Of a stretch of 64,000 nucleotides of DNA, positions 57,419-64,000 are shown piece after piece (position 1 is the first letter of the stretch; every line of letters begins with the position of its first letter). Source of the DNA: Nocardia terpenica (GTDB lineage: Bacteria > Actinomycetota > Actinomycetes > Mycobacteriales > Mycobacteriaceae); the NCBI RefSeq assembly GCF_013186535.1, contig NZ_JABMCZ010000002.1:1426001-1490000 (forward strand), in the 5' to 3' direction. A program made the position numbers and the translations under genes. The notes under the pieces were generated by a model. That model saw nothing but the letters and a program-made list of their open reading frames with translations. It ran no database searches and was not told the DNA's origin.

Positions 57419-58024
57419 CTATTGCTTCGGAAGGTCCTGCTGAAGGGTTGTTGCAAGAGCCGGTATCTCGTCGCAGGGTTTGCCTACAACACGGGCCAAG
57501 TTCAGGTCGAGCTGGAGGTTGATCACGCCGACCGGGGAGTCCATGGCCAGGAAGCAGGTGCCGGACACGGCCGACCCCGCGAGGAGATAGGTGACCGCGT
57601 CGCGACCGGCGATCGTCGTATTGGTCAGCGACTCGGTCGGGCGGGTGCGAAAGTCCTGGAGGGTGAGGTTGCTTGCCTTGATTTCCAGCGTTCTCGTGTT
57701 CCAGCCCTCTGCGTTCTTCTGGCCGAAGTTGCAGCCCAGGAAGGTGTAGGTGTCGGCGGCGAGATCGTCGCGCTTCCGGGTCGAGGGATCGAAGCCCAGC
57801 TTCTGGATCTCGGCATCCCCGATTCCCGTGCACGGGTCGAACGTGACTGCGGGGCGACCGGTTCTGTTTTTCTGAGCAGGCGGCGCCGGGACCGAAACGG
57901 CGATACTCGGCGGCGTGCTCGTTGCCGGTGCTGTCGTGGCCTCTGTCGCCGGTGTACTGGATCCGCAGGCGGTCAACGCGAGAGCGCTCACGCCAGCGAG
58001 CACGATCGTCAACGCGGTTCTCAC
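57419..58024 (-). CDS. DUF3558-family lipoprotein
   Basis: Lipoprotein of 201 residues. A signal peptide with lipobox LTAC (ALTIVLAGVSALALTAC) is followed by a Thr/Pro spacer and a DUF3558 domain with VTFDPCTGIGDAEIQKLGFD, FLGCNFGQ and the C-terminal KPCDEIPALATTLQ. Members are numerous in Nocardia and related genera, often beside ESX genes; their function is unknown. GTG at 58024 overlaps the stop of the upstream helical-protein gene by four bases. Confidence 0.82.
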   Translation of the reverse strand: MRTALTIVLAGVSALALTACGSSTPATEATTAPATSTPPSIAVSVPAPPAQKNRTGRPAVTFDPCTGIGDAEIQKLGFDPSTRKRDDLAADTYTFLGCNFGQKNAEGWNTRTLEIKASNLTLQDFRTRPTESLTNTTIAGRDAVTYLLAGSAVSGTCFLAMDSPVGVINLQLDLNLARVVGKPCDEIPALATTLQQDLPKQ

Positions 58025-58422
58025 GATGAGGACTTCTCCGTTCCGGTGGCCTGTCCAGCGTATTGGATTGCTTGCGCGTTCTTGGCCTCGGCGTCCTTGA
58101 ACTTTCCACCCGAGATCAAGAAGGCTTCTTGCATCCTGATCGCGCCCTCGATGAATTGGGTCAACGTGGAGGCATATTCATGCGCTTTGCGATTGAATCC
58201 GGCGGCGAGTTGCTGTGTCGACGGGAAGCCTCCGAAGCCGGTCACGCTCAGGACAGACTGGATACGCGTGAGTTCCTCTTTCAAGCTGTCGATGAGGTGG
58301 TCATACAGCCCGACCAACTCGTCGACAACGTGGGGGTCGAACGTGATCTTCCCGCTCTGCGCACCGGCCTTGAAGGCAGCGATCTCGGCTTGGCCGTAGT
58401 CGATATTCACCGTCTGTACCAC
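58021..58422 (-). CDS. Helical ESX-associated protein
   Basis: Protein of 133 residues, predicted to be a helical hairpin. It has a first helix around VVDELVGLYDHLIDSLKEEL and a second with AAGFNRKAHEYASTLTQFIE and GAIRMQEAFLISGGK. The size and pattern recall WXG100-like or Esp-type accessory proteins, but no WxG motif is visible. GTG at 58422 follows AAGGGGG. It heads the minus-strand type VII arm and is coupled to the DUF3558 gene. Confidence 0.65.
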   Translation of the reverse strand: MVQTVNIDYGQAEIAAFKAGAQSGKITFDPHVVDELVGLYDHLIDSLKEELTRIQSVLSVTGFGGFPSTQQLAAGFNRKAHEYASTLTQFIEGAIRMQEAFLISGGKFKDAEAKNAQAIQYAGQATGTEKSSS

Positions 58423-58871
58423 TGCTGCCCCCTTGTGATTATGTCCTGGCAAGGAGGCTACCACCCGCAGGTCAGAGCGATGGTTCGTTGGAAGCAGCCA
58501 ACGCTGTCGAGCACCCGGGCACGACAACCGAGACGGTCCACGTCGCCGCGGGCGGCATCTGTTCTCCCAGACCGACCTTGGCGAACTCGGTCCCAGACCC
58601 AGGTACCGCGTCGAGCGTCTCGTCGTACCGTGCGCCCCGCAGTGTCCGGCGGCGGACGTCCGGTCACGACGTGCCGAGTGCTGCCTCGCTGGCGGGTCGA
58701 TCGCCTTTCTTTCCGTTGCCTGTTAAGGACGTGCGAGGGCCCGTGATCATAGGTGTGGGTGGGCTATGCTGCGGTGGCTTGGACAGCTCTCGTGCGGGCC
58801 AGTCGGTGTCGCGGAGCGGTGGCTCGCGGTGCCGTACGGTCGGTGAAGACGACAGAAGGGGGATCGCGGTC
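58423..58871. other. Divergent promoter region of the type VII accessory locus
   Basis: No gene is supported in these 449 bases. Both arms of the locus must be started from here. TATGCT at 58765-58770 is a possible -10 for the plus arm. No clear palindrome was found. Confidence 0.45.
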
Positions 58872-59240
58872 ATGCCGCTCGAGGTGAATCCCGACAGTCT
58901 GCGTGAAGCGGCTGCGGTGCTGGCGTTGCTTCCGCAAGATATCGATAAGGCACCGAATTTGGGAGCCGATCCGGTGTCGAAGGCATTGAAAGGCTCGATC
59001 GTCGGGACACATCTCGGTGGTTCCGATTCGGTGACGACAACAGCGAAGGATGTGCTGAAGGCACGATTCAACGAATTCGCTGCGCTGCTTGCCCAGTCGG
59101 CGAATACGTTCCACGGCAGTGATGAAGATGCGGCGCAGCGGCTGGTCACGGTGGGGGATCTCAATAACGGAGACCCGCACAAGCCCGCTCCCAAGCCGAT
59201 GCCACCGGCGCGACCGACCGGCCACAACACCGGGAAGTAG
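58872..59240 (+). CDS. WXG100-like type VII secretion protein
   Basis: Protein of 122 residues. The N-terminal helix (EVNPDSLREAAAVLALLPQD) and second helix (DVLKARFNEFAALLAQSANT) give the helical-hairpin pattern of ESX secretion targets. A Pro-rich C-terminus (KPAPKPMPPARPTGHNTGK) follows. The usual WxG turn is not seen. ATG at 58872 is used, with GGGGG 11-15 bases upstream. It is the first gene of the plus-strand arm, six bases before the next gene. Confidence 0.65.
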   Translation: MPLEVNPDSLREAAAVLALLPQDIDKAPNLGADPVSKALKGSIVGTHLGGSDSVTTTAKDVLKARFNEFAALLAQSANTFHGSDEDAAQRLVTVGDLNNGDPHKPAPKPMPPARPTGHNTGK

Positions 59241-59246
59241 ACGGGT

Positions 59247-60311
59247 ATGTCCACGCCGAAAGAAGTACTGGCCTGGGATCTTTCGGGTCTGACGACGGTC
59301 GCGGCAAACGCGTCCGGTCTCGCCGACGCGATCGTCAAGGCCGCCGCGACCATGCAAACCACGATCCACGACGGGTTCACCTGGACCGGACAGGCCAAAG
59401 ACGCCGCGCAGGGCAAAGCCGATAAGGAACAGACCGAGATGCGGGCGGTCGCCACCGCCTACGACGATCTCGCCGACGCCTGCACCGGCGCGCACAACGA
59501 GATGGACCACCCGCTCTCGGAGATCAAGACGATCTTCCAGAACTATGTGAAGCCACCGGTGACCGTCGGCGACGACTGGAGCGTGCACAACATCGCCGAC
59601 CCCGACTCCGATGCCGGAGTCCAGCTGGCCCGCCTGCCCGGCCTGGCGACGACCCTGCTCGCCGCGGACGCGAAGTGGGGGCAGAAGATCGCCGACGCCA
59701 ACACCGAAATCGACCGGATGGCACCGGCGGCCGCGCTGGCGCTGGAAGCCGGTGCGATCACCCGGATCAAGAAGGAAGACCCGAAAGCGGTCTCCGATGC
59801 CATCGCGACGAATCCCGCCTCGTTCTGGGCACCCGACATCCCCGCCGCAACCGCATCCACGATCGCCGGAGCGATGACTGAAGGCACCCGCATGGGGTTG
59901 GAAGGCGCGGCCAAGGACGCAGGTGATGCCGGAGTGCTGAAGTGGGTGGAGAACTGGGGACAGTACGGCAAGGACGGGCATTGGACCTCGGGCCTCACCT
60001 CCGGGCTGAGCCGGTTCGGCATTATCGGCAACGCGATCGGCACGGTCCCCGCCATCGCCGATGACATCCACGGCGGCATGAATCCCACCGAGGCCGTGGT
60101 CAGTGAAAGCGGCGGCACCGCAGCGGGAATGGCCACCGGCACCGCGGCCACAGCACTCGCCGCCGCGGGGACCGACGCCCTCGTCGGTGCCGCAGCAGGC
60201 TCAGCTGTCCCCGGTGTCGGAACCGCGGTCGGGTTCGTCGTCGGCGCCGGAGTCGGCGCACTGACCGCCTACTTCACACCCAAGATCATTCAGAAAGTCT
60301 GGGAATGGTGA
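59247..60311 (+). CDS. WXG-domain protein with glycine-zipper C-terminus (probable type VII substrate)
   Basis: Protein of 354 residues. A WXG-like domain occupies the first about 100 residues, with the Trp-x-Gly turn WTG at 46-48 (DGFTWTGQAKDAAQ). A helical middle part (about 110-250) follows. The last about 70 residues are hydrophobic and Gly/Ala-rich (GTAAGMATGTAATALAAAG and GAAAGSAVPGVGTAVGFVVG), like a glycine-zipper membrane-inserting segment. ATG at 59247 is just after the previous gene, and its end overlaps the next. A secreted membrane-active effector is a reasonable but unproven reading. Confidence 0.7.
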   Translation: MSTPKEVLAWDLSGLTTVAANASGLADAIVKAAATMQTTIHDGFTWTGQAKDAAQGKADKEQTEMRAVATAYDDLADACTGAHNEMDHPLSEIKTIFQNYVKPPVTVGDDWSVHNIADPDSDAGVQLARLPGLATTLLAADAKWGQKIADANTEIDRMAPAAALALEAGAITRIKKEDPKAVSDAIATNPASFWAPDIPAATASTIAGAMTEGTRMGLEGAAKDAGDAGVLKWVENWGQYGKDGHWTSGLTSGLSRFGIIGNAIGTVPAIADDIHGGMNPTEAVVSESGGTAAGMATGTAATALAAAGTDALVGAAAGSAVPGVGTAVGFVVGAGVGALTAYFTPKIIQKVWEW

Positions 60312-61231
60312 CCCCACCACAGCCACACCAACCGTTTCCCCCGGTCGAGTGGGTTCCTCACTGGCCGGTCAGCGGCTCAGCGGCGGGGCGCATCGTCCCC
60401 GCCATAGTTGCGGCCGGGTTGGCGGTCATCGGTGTGGCATGGGCAGTATCGGTCGCCGACACCGCCACCCCGGTGACGGTGATCGGTTCGGTCGCGGCGG
60501 TCGTCCTGGTCGCGGGTGCTGTCGTGGCCATTCTGAGCATGTCGGGGCTGCTCGACACCTGGCTGCCCGGCGTGCGCCACACGGTGGACGATGTCCACGG
60601 CGGCGGTGTCGAGTTGCGGGCCAGCCGGATCACGTTGCCGCTGTTGTTCATCCTCGGCGGCGGCGCTGGCTACGGCATCGCGGCATGGCTGGATTGGAAG
60701 ACCGGGTCCGGGTCGGATCTGCTGCCGCTGTCGAAGAACAACTCCGCCGGAGCGACGTTCGCGCTCGTCATCGGCGTGCTGCTCGCGGTGTTCTTCCTGA
60801 TCTTCCTGATCGCCTACTTCACCGTGACCGTCGAGCTCTACCCCGACGGGGTCCGCCGGATCATGCGGTTTCCCTTGCTCGGACGCAGCAAGCAACAGTT
60901 CGTCGCGTGGGACGAGATGGCCGCGATCGCACCCGACAAGGTACAGGGTGCCGCGCAGACCGGCGGCTACGCCGTCATCGGGATGCAGCTGAAGGACACT
61001 CGGGAGCCGGTGCAGCACAAGCTGTGGGACACCACCGAGCGCGTCTCGGTCCCGGTCTACCTGATGCGATGCGAGTCGAACACGTTGCTGGCCCTGCTGC
61101 GATACCTGCTGTCCCATCCACAGCAGCGAGTCCTGCTCGCCCAGCCCGATGCCCCGTCCTGGTTTGCTCCCCCACCGCGTAGCACCCAAATCCAACTCTC
61201 CCACCAGGCCACCGCCACCGGAGCCACCTGA
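60305..61231 (+). CDS. Polytopic membrane protein of the type VII accessory locus
   Basis: Protein of 308 residues. Four transmembrane segments are visible (IVPAIVAAGLAVIGVAWAV, VAAVVLVAGAVVAILSMSGL, ITLPLLFILGGGAGYGIAAW, ALVIGVLLAVFFLIFLIAYF). They are followed by a cytosolic beta-rich part with VELYPDGVRRIMRFPLLGRS that resembles a PH-like domain. It overlaps its neighbours at both ends, so it is part of one translational unit. No named family was recognised. It may respond to or anchor the product of 59247. Confidence 0.65.
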   Translation: MVTPPQPHQPFPPVEWVPHWPVSGSAAGRIVPAIVAAGLAVIGVAWAVSVADTATPVTVIGSVAAVVLVAGAVVAILSMSGLLDTWLPGVRHTVDDVHGGGVELRASRITLPLLFILGGGAGYGIAAWLDWKTGSGSDLLPLSKNNSAGATFALVIGVLLAVFFLIFLIAYFTVTVELYPDGVRRIMRFPLLGRSKQQFVAWDEMAAIAPDKVQGAAQTGGYAVIGMQLKDTREPVQHKLWDTTERVSVPVYLMRCESNTLLALLRYLLSHPQQRVLLAQPDAPSWFAPPPRSTQIQLSHQATATGAT

Positions 61232-62253
61232 TGACCACCTCGACCGGCACCTCGGCGCACCCCCTGCCGAGCGTGACCGAATACCTGTCCGCGGTCGGTG
61301 TCGACTGCACACCCGTCCAACCCGAAACCCCCGGCGCCCCTGTGGTTTCCCTCGCCGTCGCCCCCGGCTGGCGCAAAGTCGCCCGAGACGTTCTGCCTCA
61401 CACCTACGGCGTGTGGGCACTACCACCCGACGCACCCACCGCAGAGTGGGCCGACAACGCCGTCGTCGCCGTCGGCCGACTCTCCGGCCCGGTAGACACC
61501 GTCGCGCTGTTGCGGTGCGCGTTCACCGACTCACGCCGGATGCCCGGCTGGAACGAAATCAGCGCCCACACAAGCGATTACAACGGCTACCCGTCCGCAG
61601 CGATCGTCGGCACCTACACCATCGAAACACTCACCTTCTGGGCCGACACCCGCTACATCATCACCGGAACAGACGCGGATCGATACCTGATCCAGTTGAC
61701 CGTCACAACACGCGCTGACACCAGCCACGCCGGACAATTGATCGCCGACGCGCTGGCGATACACCAATCCGCCACAGCAGCCTCGCACAGGAATACCCCT
61801 GCTCAATCGAATACTGTTACTGACCAATCCATGTCAGGCCGCACCGTACAGATAGACGGCGTTGCTGTGTCGGTCGATTCGCAGGGACATCTGCAATCGC
61901 TGAGGATCGACCCAGTCGCATTCGCCCGCGGGCCAGCTGGACTCGCCGAACTCATCTCCACCACCTACCGGCAAGCGGTGAACAGCCCTCCGCCCGCACC
62001 ACCCGCCACTCCGAAGTCGCTACAGGCACCAGGACCAGATGACCAGTGGGCACCACCGACGGTCAATGCTCCGACAACGCCCAACATTCCTCCACAGCCA
62101 CAAAGGTATTCGGCATTCCCGATCGCGGTCAGCGAACCAGCCAGTTCGCGGCCAACCTCGTCGCAGCCCACCAACCCGTATCAGCCGGAAGATTGGACGG
62201 AGCCTGACGAATACTACGAATACAAACGCCGAACTGGCTGGTTCGAATCCTGA
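61231..62253 (+). CDS. LpqN-like / YbaB-like fusion protein with Pro-rich tail
   Basis: Protein of 340 residues in three parts. The first about 180 residues resemble the LpqN/LpqT domain (VAPGWRKVARDVLPHTYGVW, NAVVAVGRLSGPV, TSDYNGYPSAAIVGTYTIET) but lack a signal peptide or lipobox. A short middle domain (SGRTVQIDGVAVSVDSQGHL, GLAELISTTYRQA) looks like the YbaB/EbfC-type segment found in ESX-linked proteins. A Pro/Gln-rich tail ends in YYEYKRRTGWFES. ATG overlaps the upstream TGA by one base, and a terminator follows the stop. Confidence 0.65.
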   Translation: MTTSTGTSAHPLPSVTEYLSAVGVDCTPVQPETPGAPVVSLAVAPGWRKVARDVLPHTYGVWALPPDAPTAEWADNAVVAVGRLSGPVDTVALLRCAFTDSRRMPGWNEISAHTSDYNGYPSAAIVGTYTIETLTFWADTRYIITGTDADRYLIQLTVTTRADTSHAGQLIADALAIHQSATAASHRNTPAQSNTVTDQSMSGRTVQIDGVAVSVDSQGHLQSLRIDPVAFARGPAGLAELISTTYRQAVNSPPPAPPATPKSLQAPGPDDQWAPPTVNAPTTPNIPPQPQRYSAFPIAVSEPASSRPTSSQPTNPYQPEDWTEPDEYYEYKRRTGWFES

Positions 62254-62257
62254 AACC

Positions 62258-62289
62258 GGTTGCGCCTCGACTTGTCTTGAGGCGCAACC
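62258..62289 (+). terminator. Terminator after the type VII plus-strand arm
   Basis: GGTTGCGCCTC (62258-62268) pairs perfectly with GAGGCGCAACC (62279-62289) across a 10-base loop, starting five bases after the stop codon at 62251-62253. Confidence 0.8.
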
Positions 62290-62393
62290 AGTTGTCTTAC
62301 TGGACGTGCTGGCATCGAGCGACTCGATCCATAGGTAACCGTCTGCGTGGCATAGTTATAGCGCGTTGGGATTCCTCCGTTCCAGCTTGTCCC

Positions 62394-62753
62394 TCAGCGC
62401 CATCCTGCGGCGCTGTATCTCTGCTGCTGTAGATCAATCGGCCAGCGCGCCAGCGCTTCCACAATGAGTGCGGCTGCTATTCCTCTCCGCCTACAGTCCG
62501 GGTCGACGAAGACGTTCACGGCACCCTGCCGCTCCCATCGGCTGTCGGTCGGATAGTAGTTGAGGATGCCGCGCAGCAGTCCGGCCTCATCCCGCCACAG
62601 CAGGCAATCGATCACAGTGTGTGCACCAAGTGGGCCTTCGGCATGCCGTTCGTAGTTGATGCCCGGTGTATCGCGGAATGCGTACTGGCGAGCCTTCGAT
62701 TCGAAGCTGAAGACCGTCGATCGATATCCGGGCGTCATCATGCGTTCGCTCAC
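62394..62753 (-). CDS. GNAT-family acetyltransferase-like protein
   Basis: Protein of 119 residues. The acetyl-CoA-binding motif A of GNAT enzymes is seen in VNVFVDPDCRRRGIAAALIV, preceded by the strand LLRGILNYY. It is shorter than most GNAT enzymes and may be a minimal or truncated member. GTG at 62753 overlaps the stop of the upstream gene by four bases (GTGA). The substrate is unknown. Confidence 0.75.
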   Translation of the reverse strand: MSERMMTPGYRSTVFSFESKARQYAFRDTPGINYERHAEGPLGAHTVIDCLLWRDEAGLLRGILNYYPTDSRWERQGAVNVFVDPDCRRRGIAAALIVEALARWPIDLQQQRYSAAGWR

Positions 62754-63082
62754 CGGCGCCGCCGCTGTTCGGTCGGGAGTTCGCGAGCGGCAGCGATTAC
62801 TACTTCTTCAGCGGTTCGGGTCGAGCTATCCCCCTTCCATGCTTTGTATGCGGCGTTGATCTCGGGGTGGCGTGCCCGGAGGGTGGGGACTATGACGGCG
62901 TAGGCGACATCGTCTGCTTCCCACAGCACGCCGAGTCGATGCAGGATGCTGCGGGCCAGGCGCTGAGCGTTGGTCAGGTTTCCCCAACGGTTGAAGAATC
63001 CGAGGGTTTCGATGAGGTCGTCGGTGTTGTGTTTCTCGACCTCGGCGACGAGTTCGGTGTGGACGTTATTGTTCTTGGTCAT
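62750..63082 (-). CDS. Hypothetical protein
   Basis: Protein of 110 residues, soluble and helical. Segments include NTDDLIETLGFFNRWGNLTN, AQRLARSILHRLGVLWEADD and TRTAEEVVIAAARELPTEQ. No family was recognised. It is coupled to the GNAT gene that follows, an arrangement often seen in mobile elements. ATG at 63082 has AAGAAAG upstream. Confidence 0.6.
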   Translation of the reverse strand: MTKNNNVHTELVAEVEKHNTDDLIETLGFFNRWGNLTNAQRLARSILHRLGVLWEADDVAYAVIVPTLRARHPEINAAYKAWKGDSSTRTAEEVVIAAARELPTEQRRRR

Positions 63083-63464
63083 TTCTGCCGCTTCTTTCCT
63101 GCGTCATGCAGGATCAACAAATCGTCAGGTTTGAGCGCCTTTTTCATGCAGTTGGCCTCTCATTCGATTGTCACCCGAGATTCACGTCGCCTATTTGCGA
63201 CCGGATGGCGCTGTCGCTCGAATATCCCGGTTTCGATCGGCAATACCATCGGAATGGCGCAGATCGCATACCGGAAATGCGCGTGCTGTACGTTTCCCGG
63301 AATCCCGGTGCTTGCGTGGTTTCTTCTCGATATGACCGGTGAGTGTTGGCGTCCACTCCGTTTCCGGTCATCTGTGATCTTACACAGGGAATTTACTTAT
63401 GCAATCCATTCCCGAAATACATCCCGAGGTCGGAAATCGCTACGGAGGTGGGTAGTTCGATTAT
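63083..63464. other. Gene-free, lower-GC stretch
   Basis: About 380 bases with no supportable gene. Base composition is visibly more AT-rich than the flanks, fitting an element boundary or regulatory region upstream of the minus-strand pair at 62394-63082. Confidence 0.45.
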
Positions 63465-63629
63465 TCAGTGCGGTCGGGGTGTTTCGGCCGCTTTGTAGCG
63501 GGCGAGACACGCGATGGCTTTTGGACGTTGGTTGATGGGGTTCATGCACCATTGCCTCTGCGGGGCTTGGCATTCCGGGCAGGGCACGTCGATGCAGTCC
63601 GCGTATGCGACGGCGATCGGGCTAGCCAT
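63465..63629 (-). CDS. Small zinc-finger protein of element/phage type
   Basis: Protein of 54 residues from ATG 63629, which overlaps the upstream gene's stop by eight bases. It has the pattern VPCPECQAPQRQWCMNP then CLARYK, as in small actinophage and plasmid zinc-binding proteins with CPxC...WC...C spacing. Likely a metal-binding DNA- or RNA-associated protein; the specific function is unknown. Confidence 0.6.
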   Translation of the reverse strand: MASPIAVAYADCIDVPCPECQAPQRQWCMNPINQRPKAIACLARYKAAETPRPH

Positions 63630-64000
63630 CGACTGTCCCGGCCAGCCGAGCCAGTCGGGCGGCGTGCCAGTCCAGGATGTCACCGAGCTTGTATACGAAT
63701 CGGCCGCCGACCTTGTAGCGAGCGAGCTTGCCTCGCTGTCCGGCTTTCGCCACCGCAGCGGCGGTGATCTGGATTCCGGCGAACCAGGGCAGCGTCCGCG
63801 CCCAGTAGTCCGCGCTGCCGTGCCTGCCATGCGCTCTGCGCAGCAGCTCTGCACGCCGCGACGCGACCGGCACTCGGAGACCGCACCGGCATTCGGCGAT
63901 GTCGTCGCCGGGTGCGCAGTCCAGGCCGACGCCGCAGCCTTCGCATGTGCCGAGGTGCAGCCGGTCCGGTGGCCGGTCGATCACCTGCATCGCCTGCTGG
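63622..64000 (-). CDS. Zinc-ribbon / excisionase-like winged-helix protein (5' end may lie outside)
   Basis: At least 122 residues are visible from ATG 63990, and the frame is open to the window edge, so the start may be further out. A four-Cys zinc ribbon (CEGCGVGLDC and CRCG) comes first. The C-terminal part QITAAAVAKAGQRGKLARYK then VGGRFVYKLGDILDWHAARL has the form of a MerR/excisionase-type helix-turn-helix with wing. Such genes are typical of integrative elements or phages, suggesting that the element continues to the right. Confidence 0.65.
   Translation of the reverse strand, partial: QQAMQVIDRPPDRLHLGTCEGCGVGLDCAPGDDIAECRCGLRVPVASRRAELLRRAHGRHGSADYWARTLPWFAGIQITAAAVAKAGQRGKLARYKVGGRFVYKLGDILDWHAARLARLAGTVDG

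Overview
The window is high-GC actinobacterial chromosome and most resembles Nocardia or a close mycolate-producing relative. Supporting genes are a trehalose mycolyltransferase-type esterase, an MspA-family porin, a hemophore-related secreted protein, cutinase-like proteins, type VII secretion (ESX) accessory proteins and a 6C RNA. The fhaA-fhaB-pstP-rodA-pbpA-pknA-pknB cluster, followed by trpG, crgA, a PH-domain protein, a rhomboid protease and ppiA, is the block that sits next to oriC in mycobacteria and nocardiae. The window is therefore probably near the replication origin.

Layout. 1-3683: flavin-enzyme operon (flavin monooxygenase, then an Old Yellow Enzyme that runs off the left edge), a divergent TetR regulator with a 32-bp palindromic operator between them, and a deazaflavin-dependent nitroreductase-like gene. 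4013-23207: a region I read as a decayed 19-kb integrated island. A 27-bp copy of the tRNA-Leu 3' end (4013-4039) repeats directly at the intact tRNA-Leu(CAG) (23181-23266), and a truncated tyrosine integrase lies just inside the tRNA end. The island holds many broken genes (NB-ARC regulator fragment, frameshifted secreted protein, transposase remnant, truncated cutinase, second delta-60 copy), long gene-poor stretches, several secreted proteins, and one striking metabolic locus. That locus is a family 2B encapsulin shell with a cyclic-nucleotide-binding-like domain, 2-methylisoborneol synthase with three repeats of a putative cargo-loading motif, and geranyl diphosphate C-methyltransferase. 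The shell gene carries an in-frame TAG that removes its last 55 codons, although the sequence beyond the stop still reads as intact protein.

23506-46448: conserved core. The FHA/phosphatase/RodA/PBP/STPK operon controls peptidoglycan growth and division. It is followed by a 23-bp minisatellite leading into a terminator, then a minus-strand trpG plus split ribD-like operon, crgA, PH protein, rhomboid, ppiA, a DrrAB-type ABC exporter, a 6C RNA, a class III cyclase, LysR, a tautomerase, a hemophore-like protein, two near-identical 32-residue hydrophobic peptides, a mycolyltransferase, MarR and tRNA-Ala(TGC).

46449-64000: accessory DNA. Two XRE regulators with long helical C-terminal regions flank a two-gene acyltransferase / acyl-CoA dehydrogenase operon, a NUDIX hydrolase and a set of small hypothetical genes. 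At 55166-62253 lies a divergent type VII secretion accessory locus without the core ATPase/channel genes: EspG-like chaperone, PPE-like protein, DUF3558 lipoprotein and helical protein on one arm; WXG-like proteins, a membrane protein and an LpqN-like fusion on the other. The right edge carries a GNAT gene and small zinc-ribbon/excisionase-like genes of phage or element type.
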